Assembly: GCA_037042185.1 (NCBI GenBank)
Contig: JAXQJY010000026.1
Location: 248,001-312,000 of the forward strand
DNA length: 64,000 bases
Direction of reading: 5' to 3'
DNA from: Sordariomycetes sp. S80-01Y
Taxonomy: Eukaryota; Ascomycota; Sordariomycetes
The position numbers were made by a program, and so were the translations under genes. The notes beneath the pieces are model-generated. The model worked only from the letters and a program-made list of their open reading frames with translations, did no database searches and was not told the DNA's origin. Below are positions 42,868 to 53,545 of the stretch, piece after piece. The stretch's first letter is position 1, and the number at the start of each line of letters is the position of its first letter.

Positions 42868-43416
42868 TCAAAGGCTGAAGCCTCTGCCATCTGTCCCGTG
42901 CTTCTTCGCAATGTTAGCGTACGGATAGGTTCCGGGGCCGGAGAACAAACCGTTCATCAATTCCGCTGTCTCATACACCCATGGCTCCTGAAAGCCTACG
43001 TTGTCAGGCCTCACAACCCGAATGCGGTGGCTGTAAACATATCCCAAGTCCTTGGGAGTCCCAGTGGTCCAGGGAGTTAGTTCTACCTTGAAGAGTAGCC
43101 TAAAACTTCCTGTGCGTGCGTTATCTGCGACTCTTGTCAAATTGAGAAAGTCCGGGTCGTAGACAATCACATATGTGAAACCGTCAGGAGCGTCGAGTTT
43201 GCAGTTCCCAAACCTAACACCTTCGAAGACTGATTCGTGGTTCATTACAGCGTGTCGGGCTCCATCTTCGTATACATCGATCAGATAGGCCGCCATAAGG
43301 CCATTGTATTGGTACCCGAGAGCTGCCGTGGGAAATCTGACCACGATGGGGCAAGGAAATGCTCGGCCGGCAACGATCTCGTCCGGCAAACAAACGATCT
43401 CAAGCTGGTCGCTCAT
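42868..43416 (-). CDS. Unknown protein, paralogue A of a tandem pair
   Basis: 182 residues from ATG 43416; the frame is open further upstream, but that part holds the TATA box (43544-43551) and does not match the paralogue. It opens MSDQLEIVCLPDEIVAGRAF, then PCPIVVRFPTAALG, FGNCKLDAPDGFTYVIVYDP, SFRLLFKVELTPWTTG and an SHRIRVVRP strand. All of these align with the protein at 44299-44787 (about 1.4 kb away, same strand), with strongest identity at FPCPI(V/I)V(R/K)FPTAALG. Pattern of alternating hydrophobic residues suggests a beta-sandwich of about 150 residues. No signal peptide or TM. I do not recognise the family. Confidence 0.72.
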   Translation of the reverse strand: MSDQLEIVCLPDEIVAGRAFPCPIVVRFPTAALGYQYNGLMAAYLIDVYEDGARHAVMNHESVFEGVRFGNCKLDAPDGFTYVIVYDPDFLNLTRVADNARTGSFRLLFKVELTPWTTGTPKDLGYVYSHRIRVVRPDNVGFQEPWVYETAELMNGLFSGPGTYPYANIAKKHGTDGRGFSL

Positions 43417-44298
43417 GGTTACGATCCCTCTGATGGATGTATTGTGTGTCGTTTTACTCTTCTGATAGGTGCTTTGAAAGGTTTGCAGCACAAGATAGCA
43501 AGTGACTTGGTAATTTGTTGATGCCATTTGGTATCGGCTTTGATATTTATATCCCCAGAAGTACTTTGAGTCACTCATACCTCTTGTAAAAACCTAGTCC
43601 AGAATCTACCGGTGGTTGCCAAGGAAGTATCGGTCAGCACTGTGCGTCACAAGTCTACTACTCTATGCTTCAAGGACAATGCTGTTCTGATCTTAGCCTC
43701 GTCTAATGGATAGCGGTGAACTCTGCGGGACATCAGACCTTTGGACTTGATTCAGGTGACGAAATATATACGCACGATGGGACTTACAATCATATGGCTC
43801 ACTTTGTTACCTAAGGGACGATCTCTCCGATCTGTCAAGAGTACGGCCCATGCTGTCAGTGAACTTCGGCTACGGTACAGATAGGCATACTTCGTCACAT
43901 GTAGTCATGGACCCTTGTTTTACAAACACATGTGGATCGTATTATAGACTTTATACTTCTCAACAGTGGATGGCAGTGTTTTAGAAGATGGTCATATTCA
44001 TCTACATGCCTAACGACCCAACTTTATCCTAGCTTCCGGTTGTAGGGGTCCTCACTACTAAGGAGACTCACCACGAACCTAGGAAGCTGATTTGACGGAG
44101 TCAATTGGCCCAAAAAACTCAAGAAAAGCCCTAGAATACAATTCCCAAGTCCTGGGGCTATCATTCTGGATGCTGTACATACTCTTAGATATCGAAGTCA
44201 AAGCGACTGGGGAGGGTTTGTAGCCCATAGCGCTCGCAAATGGTGGGTCGAACCATACGCCAGTTCTTGACCGCTTCTTCGAAATGTGAGCTGTACTC
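43417..44298. other. Region between the paralogues, with TATA box of copy A
   Basis: TATAAATA (minus strand) at 43544-43551 is 128 bases upstream of the ATG of paralogue A. A minus frame at 44079-44327 might be a 3' exon of paralogue B, but the only in-frame intron would be 34 bases, too short to trust. Confidence 0.45.
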
Positions 44299-44787
44299 TC
44301 AGTACGTTGGAACTCTTGACTCACCAACCGCTTCCTCTTCTCGGCTGTAGGACCAACCCTTTTGTTCGGGCACAGCGCCCAGTCGATCGATCCTGATGGG
44401 CTGACTGTAGAATTCCTGTCCCAGTTGGGTAGCGACCGCGGTGCTCCATGGCGTGTAAAAAATCCTCACAACGAGCCGATAGGAGCCCGGCTCTGCTTCG
44501 TCCATGACCTGGGGGCAAGGCTGGAATTCCGGATCGTAGAAGGTCAGAAACGTCGTGCCATTGGGTAGATCAGTCCTGCAGTTCGAAAAGCTGGTCTCGT
44601 CGAAGAGAAGCCCAGATTGCTGCTCAATATTGCGATAGTTGAGCACTGTGGCAATGTGGCCTTCCACAATGGCATCTCGTTCCTCTCCAAGGGCTGCCGT
44701 GGGAAACTTGACAATGATGGGACAGGGAAACGGTCGTCCTTGGAATATGCTCGCTGGCAGTCCAACGATCTCGAATATCGCAGACAT
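44299..44787 (-). CDS. Unknown protein, paralogue B of a tandem pair
   Basis: 162 residues from ATG 44787, the same unidentified family as 42868-43416. It opens MSAIFEIVGLPASIFQGRPF, then PCPIIVKFPTAALG, FSNCRTDLPNGTTFLTFYDP, SYRLVVRIFYTPWST and SQPIRIDRLG, matching the other copy block for block; the C-terminal 20 residues differ. TATAAATA lies at 44917-44924, 130 bases upstream, almost the same distance as in copy A. The frame ends 13 residues after a possible GTGAGT donor (44324), so the true 3' end is uncertain: an extra exon may exist downstream. No signal peptide. Function unknown. Confidence 0.7.
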   Translation of the reverse strand: MSAIFEIVGLPASIFQGRPFPCPIIVKFPTAALGEERDAIVEGHIATVLNYRNIEQQSGLLFDETSFSNCRTDLPNGTTFLTFYDPEFQPCPQVMDEAEPGSYRLVVRIFYTPWSTAVATQLGQEFYSQPIRIDRLGAVPEQKGWSYSREEEAVGESRVPTY

Positions 44788-45739
44788 GGCTTTGATACTT
44801 CCGGAGGATGCGTTGCGGTGCTGATGTGATCAGCTCGTCACTTGCTCAAACGTGAACGCGGTACACGATGGGAAAGGCTCGTGAGGTTGCGCATGCAACG
44901 TGTGCTGCGCATTTCATATTTATAGGTTGAGAACCGAATTCATCTAAACTATTCAATTTCTTTCAGATTGTTCGTAAAGCTTGTCTCGTGAACAGTGAAG
45001 CGTTGATAACTCCAGCGCGGAACAAAACGTGTACTCATAGACACAGATGTTATAGTCTTAACCTCGTCCAGTTCCGGGCGGCGAGGCACTTGATATATAA
45101 TATTTTCAAGATCCATATTGATGTGTGAACAGCACCCGTCGCGAAAAAGTTACAACACCCGTTCCTTCGACCTTGCCCTCCGAGCTTAGTACCGGTAAAC
45201 ATCTCGGCCGAGCGTAGTTATGCGAGGCTGAGCTACCAGCTGCCGCACATTCTGTCGGCTGGGACTTGAGACGCACTCCGCTACTATCCAGAAGGAAGGT
45301 CATCTGCAGAACGTCATGATTCACTAATGAATGCATCAGTGGCCACTCTAGAGACCAGCTAATGCAGAGTTGCTGAGTCTGTACTTTCACCAACCGAGAT
45401 CAGGAGCAGCATCATTTGAGGTGAGTTCGTAGTATTCGTCCCCGGCAAATCTAGTCACGAGTCGTCCTCACTTATTTGGCGGTTTGCAGGTTGCCTCGCT
45501 GCGCCTCGCGCTCCCATGACCTGTCTGGAGGAAGGCCAAGCCAGCTCACTTACAGGCTTCCAATGACAAGCCTCGCCGTATACGGCCCAGCCAATCCAAT
45601 CAAGCCTTCCAAACATGACATATCTGCAGCGGCGCTCCCACTTGTCAATACGGCCACAAATAAGCATAAATGCTCCCCACATCCCCAATCTGCGTTCCCG
45701 CCTTCTTGACATTCCATCTACATCCCTGAATTGATTCTT
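44788..45739. other. Divergent intergenic region with TATA box of copy B
   Basis: Minus-strand TATAAATA at 44917-44924 serves paralogue B. The rest, up to the PPxY gene, shows no gene. Confidence 0.5.
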
Positions 45740-46617
45740 ATGATGAGCTCACAACAGACCCATGAGCCACCTTCGTACGGCCAGGAACCAGCCCCTGCGT
45801 CAAGTCAGATCCCGGTCGAGCCGCCCACATACGAAGATGTCGCAGAGTCGCAACCACGCGACCAGCTGGTGACGGATGAGCTGCCTTGTCTAATCATGGA
45901 CGACTGCCTAATCTACGCCGAGTCACAGCCGGCAAATGCGCTGTACGAGCTGAGCAATCCTCCCACCATCGACAGATCTGCCGCCTTCGCCGTCGAGAAG
46001 TTCATCTACCGGCTGTCCACCAACGACGGTGAGGGCGCCCTTCGTCAACGCAGGCGGCACCTCTACGACTTCCGCTCAGATCTGTCCGCCGAGTTCGGCG
46101 AGGTGGTGTCGCTCGAGGCCAAGACGAGCTCCAAATTCGCTTTCAAGAACATCAAGCTTCATCGCGGCGTCGCCAAGGGCTCGCTGGCCCCGGCTGGCGG
46201 AGCATCGTGGACGTCGTGCAGGGCCGACGGGCACTTCAGGGTCGGGCAGAGCATGAAGAATAAGCTGAGCAAGAAGGACGAGTTTGACTGGAAGGACTGG
46301 GACGGCAGGCTGGTGGCTGTCGAGACCAAGCTGACAAGGGACAGCAAGGGCGCTGTCGATCGACCGCCGAGGCTGGAGATCAAGACTTCCATGGACATGA
46401 AGGAATTCGACCTGCTGGTGACGCTTTGGGCAGGGAGGGTCTGGAAGGAGACATTGAGGGATTTGGCTGAGCCGTTCAGCTGGAGCAAGTGTGAGTGCAT
46501 CGAGTCAACTGACAAGCCTGATATTCACGGGTTAACGTCATTACAGTCAAGCGTATTGCGGGAACAAAGCAAGGTCCCAACAGTGGACGGTTGTCATATG
46601 GATTTGCAGTCCGCTAG
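45740..46617 (+). CDS. PPxY-motif protein, tubby/LURP-like core suspected
   Basis: 273 residues. Exons 45740-46490 and 46547-46617; the intron GTGAGT...TTACAG joins FSWSK to FKRIAGTKQGPNSGRLSYGF in frame, ending at TAG 46615. The start is ATG 45740 (a second ATG follows at once; codon 45731 is TTG). The N-terminus has PPSYGQ and PPTYEDV, PPxY motifs that bind WW domains such as those of Nedd4/Rsp5 ubiquitin ligases. The rest reads as a beta-rich barrel with a hydrophobic segment near the end (DLLVTLWAGRVWKE), like fungal tubby/LURP-one-type proteins; that fold call is a guess. No signal peptide. Confidence 0.75.
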
Positions 46618-46902
46618 GCTCTTTTGTTCGATAGATGAAGAATGTGCCATGAGCCAAGCAACGTCCTCCCCGCAATCCATGTTTTACCCCTCAGCGTAGA
46701 GGGACGCTAAATAATTCCATCGCTGTCAGTTTTCAGCTGAGCAGTTCTAAGCGCCATTGGCCAAACTGCAGCCGTGATGATACACTATTGCTCAGAATGA
46801 GCAACAGCCGCAGGCGACTCCGCTCCAACTTGACGTGCCACTGACTGTTATCCCCAAACCGCGCCCAGACATCTCCATCAGCAATACACAAATATCGTCA
46901 CG

Positions 46903-48162
46903 ATGGCTACAAGACCAGATACAGAAGAAATTAAACGCCGCACCATCGAAGCACTCAAACGCACAAGATACGAATCCTCAGACTTAGTGCCACTCACTGG
47001 CGGAACGGCAAACTACATCTACCGGGCTCACCTGGTCACGCCTCTTGACGATGGCACCGCAGATGTAGCCATCAAACACGGCGAGGGCTTCATCGCTAGC
47101 AGTCCGGACTTTGCTCTGACTACAGATCGCTGCGTAAGCTGATTTCCCTCAGTCCGCAGGCCACCGCTCACGCCACACAGAAAGTTGAGGCTGAATGCCT
47201 CAAGGCCTCGCAGGCCCTTCATTCCACGCCCAATGCGGATGCTTCGTCAGGGTTCACTGTCAGAACACCGAGAATGTACACGTACAACGATGAAACCAAG
47301 ACAATGGTGCAGGAGTATCTGCCTAACGGGACCAACCTAAAAGACTACGCCCTTAAGCACTTCGCCTCGCCCACGCCGGAAGCGCTACACCCGCAATGCC
47401 ACCAGCTCGGCAAAGCGCTTGCCAAGTACATCACATATTTCCATCAAAGGACCGGCACGGAGACTCGAGCATGGCGCGCATCGAACGGCGCGATGCCAGA
47501 GCCGGAGCTGCACCGTGTGGTGAAGAATGCAGAGGACATGCAGTCGCTCAAACACACGATCAACAACGACTGGCTGATGCAGCGCATTGATCAATTCCCC
47601 GACATTCTGGGGGATGCGCGGTCTTTATTTGAGGGCGTTAAGAAGATGGCTTTGACGGAGCTTGAGGGTGATTTGTCGCCCATCCACGGCGATTACTGGA
47701 CTGGAAAGTGAGTTGATTATGAACGCACCGCCTTTGCCATCGCTGAACGTTTACAGCATCCTTATCACCGACGCTCCCATCGAGGAGGCATCAAAGCACC
47801 CATTGTTCGTCACCGACTGGGAAATGTCCCATCTCGGCGTCCAAGCAATGGACCATGGCCAGATGCTCGCGGAGATGTACCTGCTGCACCACTACAAGAA
47901 CATTGAAGCTGGTCTCTGGCTCATGCAGGGTTACCGCGACGGCATGGGCAAGGTCAGCGACGATGAACTTTGGAGGATTATAATTCATCTCGGTGGCCAC
48001 CTCGTCAGCTTTGGCACCGTCACTCCTGGATGGGGCAGTCAGGAACAGGCTGAGTCGCTCGCTCGCGTGGGGAAGGAGTTCATTTCTATGGCATGGGAGA
48101 AGGATTCGACGAGACTGTCAAAGACTGTGCTGGCGTTTCTCATACCCAGCTCGATTCAGTGA
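46903..48162 (+). CDS. APH-fold phosphotransferase (small-molecule kinase)
   Basis: 387-residue kinase of the aminoglycoside-phosphotransferase superfamily, resembling methylthioribose/choline-type kinases that phosphorylate small hydroxyl compounds with ATP. Exons 46903-47133, 47181-47707 and 47757-48162. Near the N-terminus LTGGTANYIYR is the nucleotide loop, and DVAIKHGEG supplies the ATP-contacting Lys. The Brenner-type catalytic motif IHGDYWTGN (near residue 246) is restored by splicing across the second intron, and DWEMSHLG is the metal-binding Asp motif. No signal peptide; cytosolic. Convergent with the GH43 gene. Substrate cannot be told; this is not evidence of antibiotic resistance. 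Confidence 0.88.
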
Positions 48163-48331
48163 CTTTCAACGCTCCAGAAGTAGGAGGCTTGAGCCCACCG
48201 AGTCCAATCCCTCCAACAGAATAAAAGTACCCATCACGACTATTGCGAGGTTTTTAGTCTCAGCCAACCCTTCCTTCGCACTCTGTCCGCACTATGTTGC
48301 CTGCATTCAAGTTGTCAACATTGAAACGGCA

Positions 48332-50243
48332 TCAGAACTCCTCCACTGGTATCTGCCTATCCGGCGCAATGTACTGCGCAATCGGCTTGTAACGCCAATT
48401 CTGGAAAGTCGCGGCCGGCCCGTCCGGACATTCCAAGCCCTTTCCAGCTCCATTGCACGTCGCGTAAGCGCCGACCAGCGCCCCTATGAACGTCCCGGAC
48501 ATGGCACTGTCCAGGTGTGTCACCAGGGCCGCTGTCGCAGTGCCCAACTCTACGATCTCCTCTCCATCACCTTTAGACGCGCCAAATACGTATGACTCGG
48601 CGTCTCTAGCTTCAATATGGAGGCGGATGGCCTTGGCCTCCAGCCAGTCTTCAGGCAGACGGAACCAGGACTGTCGCGGACTCTCGGCGCCAAAGCCGCG
48701 GAAGCGCAAGAAGGCACCGGCTTCCTCTCCACAAGGAGTGAGGTAGGTCATGGAGATCTCGACGTGGTTCTCCTGTGCCAGGAACATGGCGATGCCAGCC
48801 TCCTGTCCCGCCTCGACGGGTTCGAAGGACAAGTCGACGCTGAAATCGAAGACAGTGGCTGTCTGCCTGCGGCCAATGAAGGAGATCCCACGGCGCCCTG
48901 TGAGGGCAATATCAGAAGACTCAGGGTGACCGGTAAGATTGCTCCGACTCGGCGTGATTTCCAATCCGTCGTCAGTGAAACGGAAGTGGTCGAAATTTGG
49001 CACGCGGTGAAAGAGGAAATGCTTCGGAATCGTAGACGAAGAGTCAAAGCTCAGCTCATCAGGGTCGCCATTGAATGGACCGTCACCAGGCACATCCCTT
49101 GTCTCTTCCGGCAGCGGCCACACGTCCATCTCGCCAGTGACATTCGTGATAACCGGCCACTCGCCCTCGTCCCAACGAGCAGGGGCAAGCACAGACTCTC
49201 GAGCCATCGGATGGATTTTCAGTTCGGGCCCGCCGCGAGATGCGTGCACAATTGCCCACCAGTTCCCGTCAGTGTCATCGAAGAGGTCACCGTGGCCGAC
49301 ACGCTGGAAGTAGTTGTCCGTGTATCGGTTGGTAAGAATTGGGTTGGCGTCATTGGCCTCATAAGGGCCGAGGATGCTTTCCGCTCTGGCGACAGTCACG
49401 GCGTGATTCCCTCCGGTCCCTCCCTCCGCAATGAGGAGGTAGTACCAACCGTCTTTCTTGTAGATATGAGGGCCTTCGGGCCAGTTACCGCCGGTTCCAT
49501 TCCACAACGGTATTTCAGGCTGGCTAAGCTCGCCAGTGTCCAGGTTCAGTGTCTGGGTCACTATACCCTGCGTTGAAATATACACTGTGCCATCGTCATC
49601 CCAGAAGATGTCTGGGTCGATCTTGTTGGGATGGAAGATGAGGGGATCGCTCCAGGAATCGTCCTGAAATGGATCCTCTGTCTGGAAGAGGACGCCCAGC
49701 GATCCATCTCCCAGGCTCTCGAGGGTTGCACCGTTCAGTATGTACTCGCAAATGACCCAGAACTTGTCGTCATGGTATCTGTTGTGGATATTAGCAAGCT
49801 GTTTCATATCTAGTGTAATATAAGGAGGCACGGTCCGAAATAGTCTGAGCACAGACAGTATGAAAATAACCAGCTTCGACATCAAAGCCAACTCTACTCC
49901 AAAGGGTGTTCTCATCTAGTTCTACTCACCTGATCGTCGGCGCCCACATGCCATCCTGTTGAATCGTAGTGTTCCAACTCATCCCAGGCAGCTGGCTCTC
50001 ACGATTCCACGCATGGGACGCGAGCCTCCAGTTGCGCAAATCCTTGGACGCGTAGATGGGAAGTCCCGGAAAGGCTATGAAGGTAGAAGTGACACAATAG
50101 AAGATCTCATCGACCCGGATGCAGGAGGGGTCGGAGTGCCACCCCGGCAGAACGGGGTTGTAGAAGGTCGAGTTGTCGCCGGCTGCGGCACTGGAGGACG
50201 AAAGAACGGCGGTCAAGCCAAAGAGAAGTGTATTGAGCTTCAT
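48332..50243 (-). CDS. Secreted GH43 beta-xylosidase/arabinofuranosidase-like enzyme
   Basis: 586 residues; exons (minus) 50243-49930 and 49778-48332. The 151-base intron is longer than its neighbours; removing it joins GMWAPTIR to YHDDKFWVICEYI as expected. MKLNTLLFGLTAVLSSSSAAA is a signal peptide. GH43 marks: base D38 in GWHSDPSCI, DPDIFWDDDG (pKa modulator) and EGPHIYKKDGWYYLL (acid). A C-terminal beta-sandwich (GH43_C2 type; VDLSFEPVEAGQEAGIAMFL) completes the usual layout of fungal xylosidases. TATAAG on the minus strand at 50316-50321 is about 75 bases upstream. Acts outside the cell on xylo- or arabino-oligosaccharides. Confidence 0.9.
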
Positions 50244-50876
50244 GATTCCAGTTTAGCGTCCAGTGATTTTGAGCGTCTGCATCCCGAGCCTGCAACTCTT
50301 CCCCAAAGAAGTCTACTTATACATTATCGGACTTCATGGCTGTTGAGACTTACACAGAGTCCACAGCTTCTTTAGCCTAAAACTACACTCGCCCGCGCAT
50401 GCATGATCCATCCACGACGTCTGCAAGAGGCAGCAAACTGTGCCTCGCAATGCAACATGCTTAAACGGCGTCTGAGCTTAGTTCAAATCGACGCTGCGCC
50501 AATTATGACTGGCGTCTTCTGGCTCTTCCCCGCAGTCTCTGGTGTGCGGCTCGTGGAAATGAGACAGAGCCGGTGACGGCCACGTTCACCGCTTGCATTA
50601 CCCCGAAGACCGAGTATTAGCATTGTCCCTCGGACAAGTCAATCTTTAAGCGCCAGGGCCCAATACCTTGAGCGGAACCGACGTTGCTAACATATCACGT
50701 TTTCAAATGACAACACGGCTGTGTCAATTTGGCTATACGCCAGACCATGGAACCCAATGCTTAGTTCCGCCGTCTTGGGCAGAGTACGTAGTAAAAGGCA
50801 ACAAAGGGGGTCTATACCCAACCCTCGTTCGATCAGGCCACTTTTGGATCGAACGCTGTGAATTTGGTATCAATGT
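50244..50876. other. Intergenic region with TATA element of the GH43 gene
   Basis: Minus-strand TATAAG at 50316-50321 for the GH43 gene; the other side is the 3' flank of MAK5. A plus-strand frame at 50668-51117 is mostly antisense to MAK5. No gene. Confidence 0.5.
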
Positions 50877-53081
50877 CTATTCGAATCCGAGACCCAGTCC
50901 CTCGCCACCCAGGAAAACGCCACCTCCGTTCTCCCTCTCCCTCAGCAAGGCCGCAACATCGACCCTCCCGCCGGTGATGTATCGCTCACTGACACCCAGG
51001 TTCACCCTCCTCGCCAGCTCCTCCCTGAGCTTCGCCCTCAGCATGCCCATCTCGTTCTTGCTCATCAGGCTCGCCTCCTTTTCCTTCTTCTTCCGCCCGC
51101 CACCCCTACCCCCGTAGCTCTTGTCGTCAAAGGTGTCGTCCTGGCTGTCGTACTCGACACCAAGGTCCTCGGCCGCTTTGCTCATGAAGGAGTCGTTGCT
51201 CCTCACCCTCTCCTTTGCCAGGGTCGCGTCGGCGAGCTTCTTCGCCGGGTCGGTCCGGGCCTTGAGCTTGGCGGGCAGCTTCTTGTCGATGGGCAGTGTC
51301 TGGATGACGTGCTCCCTGGCAGCCTCGGCGTGGACCTTTCCGGCCAAACGCCTTGTGGGCAGGACTTCATCCGGAGAGCACAGGATGATGCTTACACCCG
51401 GTCGGTCCGCACGAGCAGTTCGTCCAGACCGGTGAACGTAGGTATCCGCCGCGCGCGGTACGTGATAGTGCAGAACCATGTCGACTTCGGGGATATCGAG
51501 ACCGCGAGCTGCAACGTCGGTGGCCACCAGAACACTGGGTTGCTTTGCTTCGGTGAAGCGCTCGAGGGACCGCAGGCGGGCCTTCTGTGGCATCTGGCTT
51601 TGCAGCGGCAAGGCGGTGACGTTCAGATTTGTCAAGAAAGGCGTCAACCTCCTGACTGCCGAGATGGAATTCGTGAAAACCAACGTCCTTCTCCTCGGGT
51701 TCAGCAGCAGAACAGTGTAGAGGTACAGATCCTTCTCCATAGCGCCGCACTCGATCAGCCCCTCCTTCAGGTTCATCGCCATCTGTCGCACGGGGTTGGT
51801 GTCGATGAATCTGGGATCCTGACGGAACTTGAGACACTTCATCAGGTATTCCATCTTGTTCTCTTCCCTGTCGACCTTTCCCTTCCCGAGCTTCTTGCCA
51901 GCCAGTTTCGTTTGCAGGTCCTTGTCGAATGTTGCCGAGAAGACCAGCGTCTGACGGGCGGGCAGCTCGTCTTCCTCGTCGTCCTCCGCGTCAGGATCCT
52001 TCCGGTCCAGCGCCCCGATGATGTCCTCGGCTTCCTTGAACTGCCCAGCCTTGAACAGCCTATCCGCTTCATCGACCACCAGGAAGCGAATCTGCGTGAA
52101 CTTCTCCTGCAGGGCCGCATCACCCTCCATGACCTCCCACAGTCTTCCCGGTGTGCCGATTACGATGTCGGCCTTGGCCAGCTGTCTCTGCTGCTTGAGA
52201 ATACTCAATCCACCTGTTATAACACACACGTACGGCGCCTTCTCCAGTCCCTCGCACAGAGCCTTGACATGATCGCCCAATTGCTTCGCCAACTCCCTGG
52301 TCGGACTGAGCACCAGCGCCGTCGGTGCCTTGTCTCCCTCGTTTTCCTCGCTGTCGTCGTTCTCTAGCCACTTCTCGACAATCGGTATGCCGAACGCCAA
52401 GGTCTTTCCTGAACCAGTCTGCGCTTTTCCAATGACATCCTCCCCAGCCACAATTTGCGGAATCGCTTGCCTTTGTATCTCGGTCGGCTTCGAGAACTTC
52501 AGCTTTGCGAGCGAGCTGAGCATACGAGGGGAGAGATCGAGGGCTTCCCACGCTGATACATCGGTGTCCGGCCCGTTTTCCTCGTCCATCGTGTTTGCAA
52601 GGGCTGAGAAAGAGCTCTTCTGGTCGAGCTTTGCGTCTTCGGCGGACGGCTGTTTCTTCTTTTGCTTTGCCTTCTTTTTGTCTTTCGGCTGCTCCTCCGC
52701 GAGATCTCCATCCTCCTTCTTCCCGTCTGCCTTCTTCGCGACGGCTTCGGGTTGATCGTCAAAGCCCTCGAAGCCATCATCCTCGATCACTTTCCCTTCA
52801 TCGTTGGACGAGGCCACTGGCGCCACCTCCTTCTCCTCCTTGACGAGGAACTTCACCTTGCCGCCATCCTTGACTACATCCACGTTGTCAATGACCTGCA
52901 GGGCGCCAAACTCGTCCTCGTCGATGGTGTTCCACGCCAGCGCGTTGGCGTCGACGGCACGGCGGGGCTTCGATGCTTTGGAGGCTTTCGCGGGCTTCGG
53001 TTTCGATGCGTGGCTCTTTGCGCGCTTGGGGTCAGACGTTGGCGGAGTCTGGAGCTTGCGCTTTTTTGATTGAGGGCCCAT
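50877..53081 (-). CDS. MAK5: ATP-dependent RNA helicase MAK5 (60S ribosome biogenesis)
   Basis: Nucleolar DEAD-box helicase needed for 60S subunit assembly (DDX24/Mak5 group), 734 residues, one exon. Start taken at ATG 53081 (MGPQSKKRKLQTPP), the usual Mak5-type basic start; the frame is open to another ATG at 53267 but that extension looks like leader sequence. A Lys/Asp/Glu-rich N-tail is followed by the Q motif (FSKPTEIQRQAIP), Walker A AQTGSGKT at 220-227, PTRELAKQL, DEAD at 337-340, SAT in FSATFDKDL, ATDVAARGLDIP and HRSGRTARA. The large insertion between the DEAD and SAT motifs plus the acidic N-tail fit Mak5. Constitutive housekeeping gene. Confidence 0.93.
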   Translation of the reverse strand: MGPQSKKRKLQTPPTSDPKRAKSHASKPKPAKASKASKPRRAVDANALAWNTIDEDEFGALQVIDNVDVVKDGGKVKFLVKEEKEVAPVASSNDEGKVIEDDGFEGFDDQPEAVAKKADGKKEDGDLAEEQPKDKKKAKQKKKQPSAEDAKLDQKSSFSALANTMDEENGPDTDVSAWEALDLSPRMLSSLAKLKFSKPTEIQRQAIPQIVAGEDVIGKAQTGSGKTLAFGIPIVEKWLENDDSEENEGDKAPTALVLSPTRELAKQLGDHVKALCEGLEKAPYVCVITGGLSILKQQRQLAKADIVIGTPGRLWEVMEGDAALQEKFTQIRFLVVDEADRLFKAGQFKEAEDIIGALDRKDPDAEDDEEDELPARQTLVFSATFDKDLQTKLAGKKLGKGKVDREENKMEYLMKCLKFRQDPRFIDTNPVRQMAMNLKEGLIECGAMEKDLYLYTVLLLNPRRRTLVFTNSISAVRRLTPFLTNLNVTALPLQSQMPQKARLRSLERFTEAKQPSVLVATDVAARGLDIPEVDMVLHYHVPRAADTYVHRSGRTARADRPGVSIILCSPDEVLPTRRLAGKVHAEAAREHVIQTLPIDKKLPAKLKARTDPAKKLADATLAKERVRSNDSFMSKAAEDLGVEYDSQDDTFDDKSYGGRGGGRKKKEKEASLMSKNEMGMLRAKLREELARRVNLGVSERYITGGRVDVAALLRERENGGGVFLGGEGLGLGFE

Positions 53082-53545
53082 CTTGTCGACTGATCGTAAT
53101 CTGATGCAGCAACTGGGCGAACTTTGCTGTTTCGTGGGGACGGTGGTTGTTGTAGTGGCAGAGTTTCCAGGTCCGCAAGCCCAGATTTTTTTTTCCCCCA
53201 AAGGGTCCAAAAGGTACGTACCTTCCACAGCCAAGTCTACCCCCACCAACGCTCTGAGTTCGGCCATAGAGGAGTGACCCCTTTCACTTTACAATAACCA
53301 CCGTTCTTACACACATCAAGAAGGCTCCCAGGACATTATAAGCGCATGAATGTTAAGAAGATCAACAAAGAAACCTTTTATGTCCTAGTGTGGTATGATC
53401 TAGAAACCTAAGCAATACAAGTCCTTCCAATCCATCTCCCTTTGAACCCCTCCAGTCAAATGCATCGCAAACTCATCCTGATGTACAGTTCCAACAAAAT
53501 TGCCATCTAATCATAGTGTCCTTTCCGTTCCTGACGATTGCCCCT
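53082..53545. other. Intergenic region
   Basis: Upstream of MAK5 and 3' of TPR/Mlp1. It contains a T8/C5 run near 53187-53200. Nothing else seen. Confidence 0.5.

Noticed and set aside
44079-44327. 3' exon for paralogue B
   Set aside because: The frame would fit, but the intron would be only 34 bases, shorter than any other here. Not included in the gene.
51309-52367. 352-codon plus-strand open frame
   Set aside because: Antisense shadow of MAK5; the minus strand has every DEAD-box motif.
53082-53267. N-terminal extension of MAK5 to the ATG at 53267
   Set aside because: The added residues look like translated leader (Thr run, no conservation pattern), whereas MGPQSKKRK is the usual Mak5-type start.
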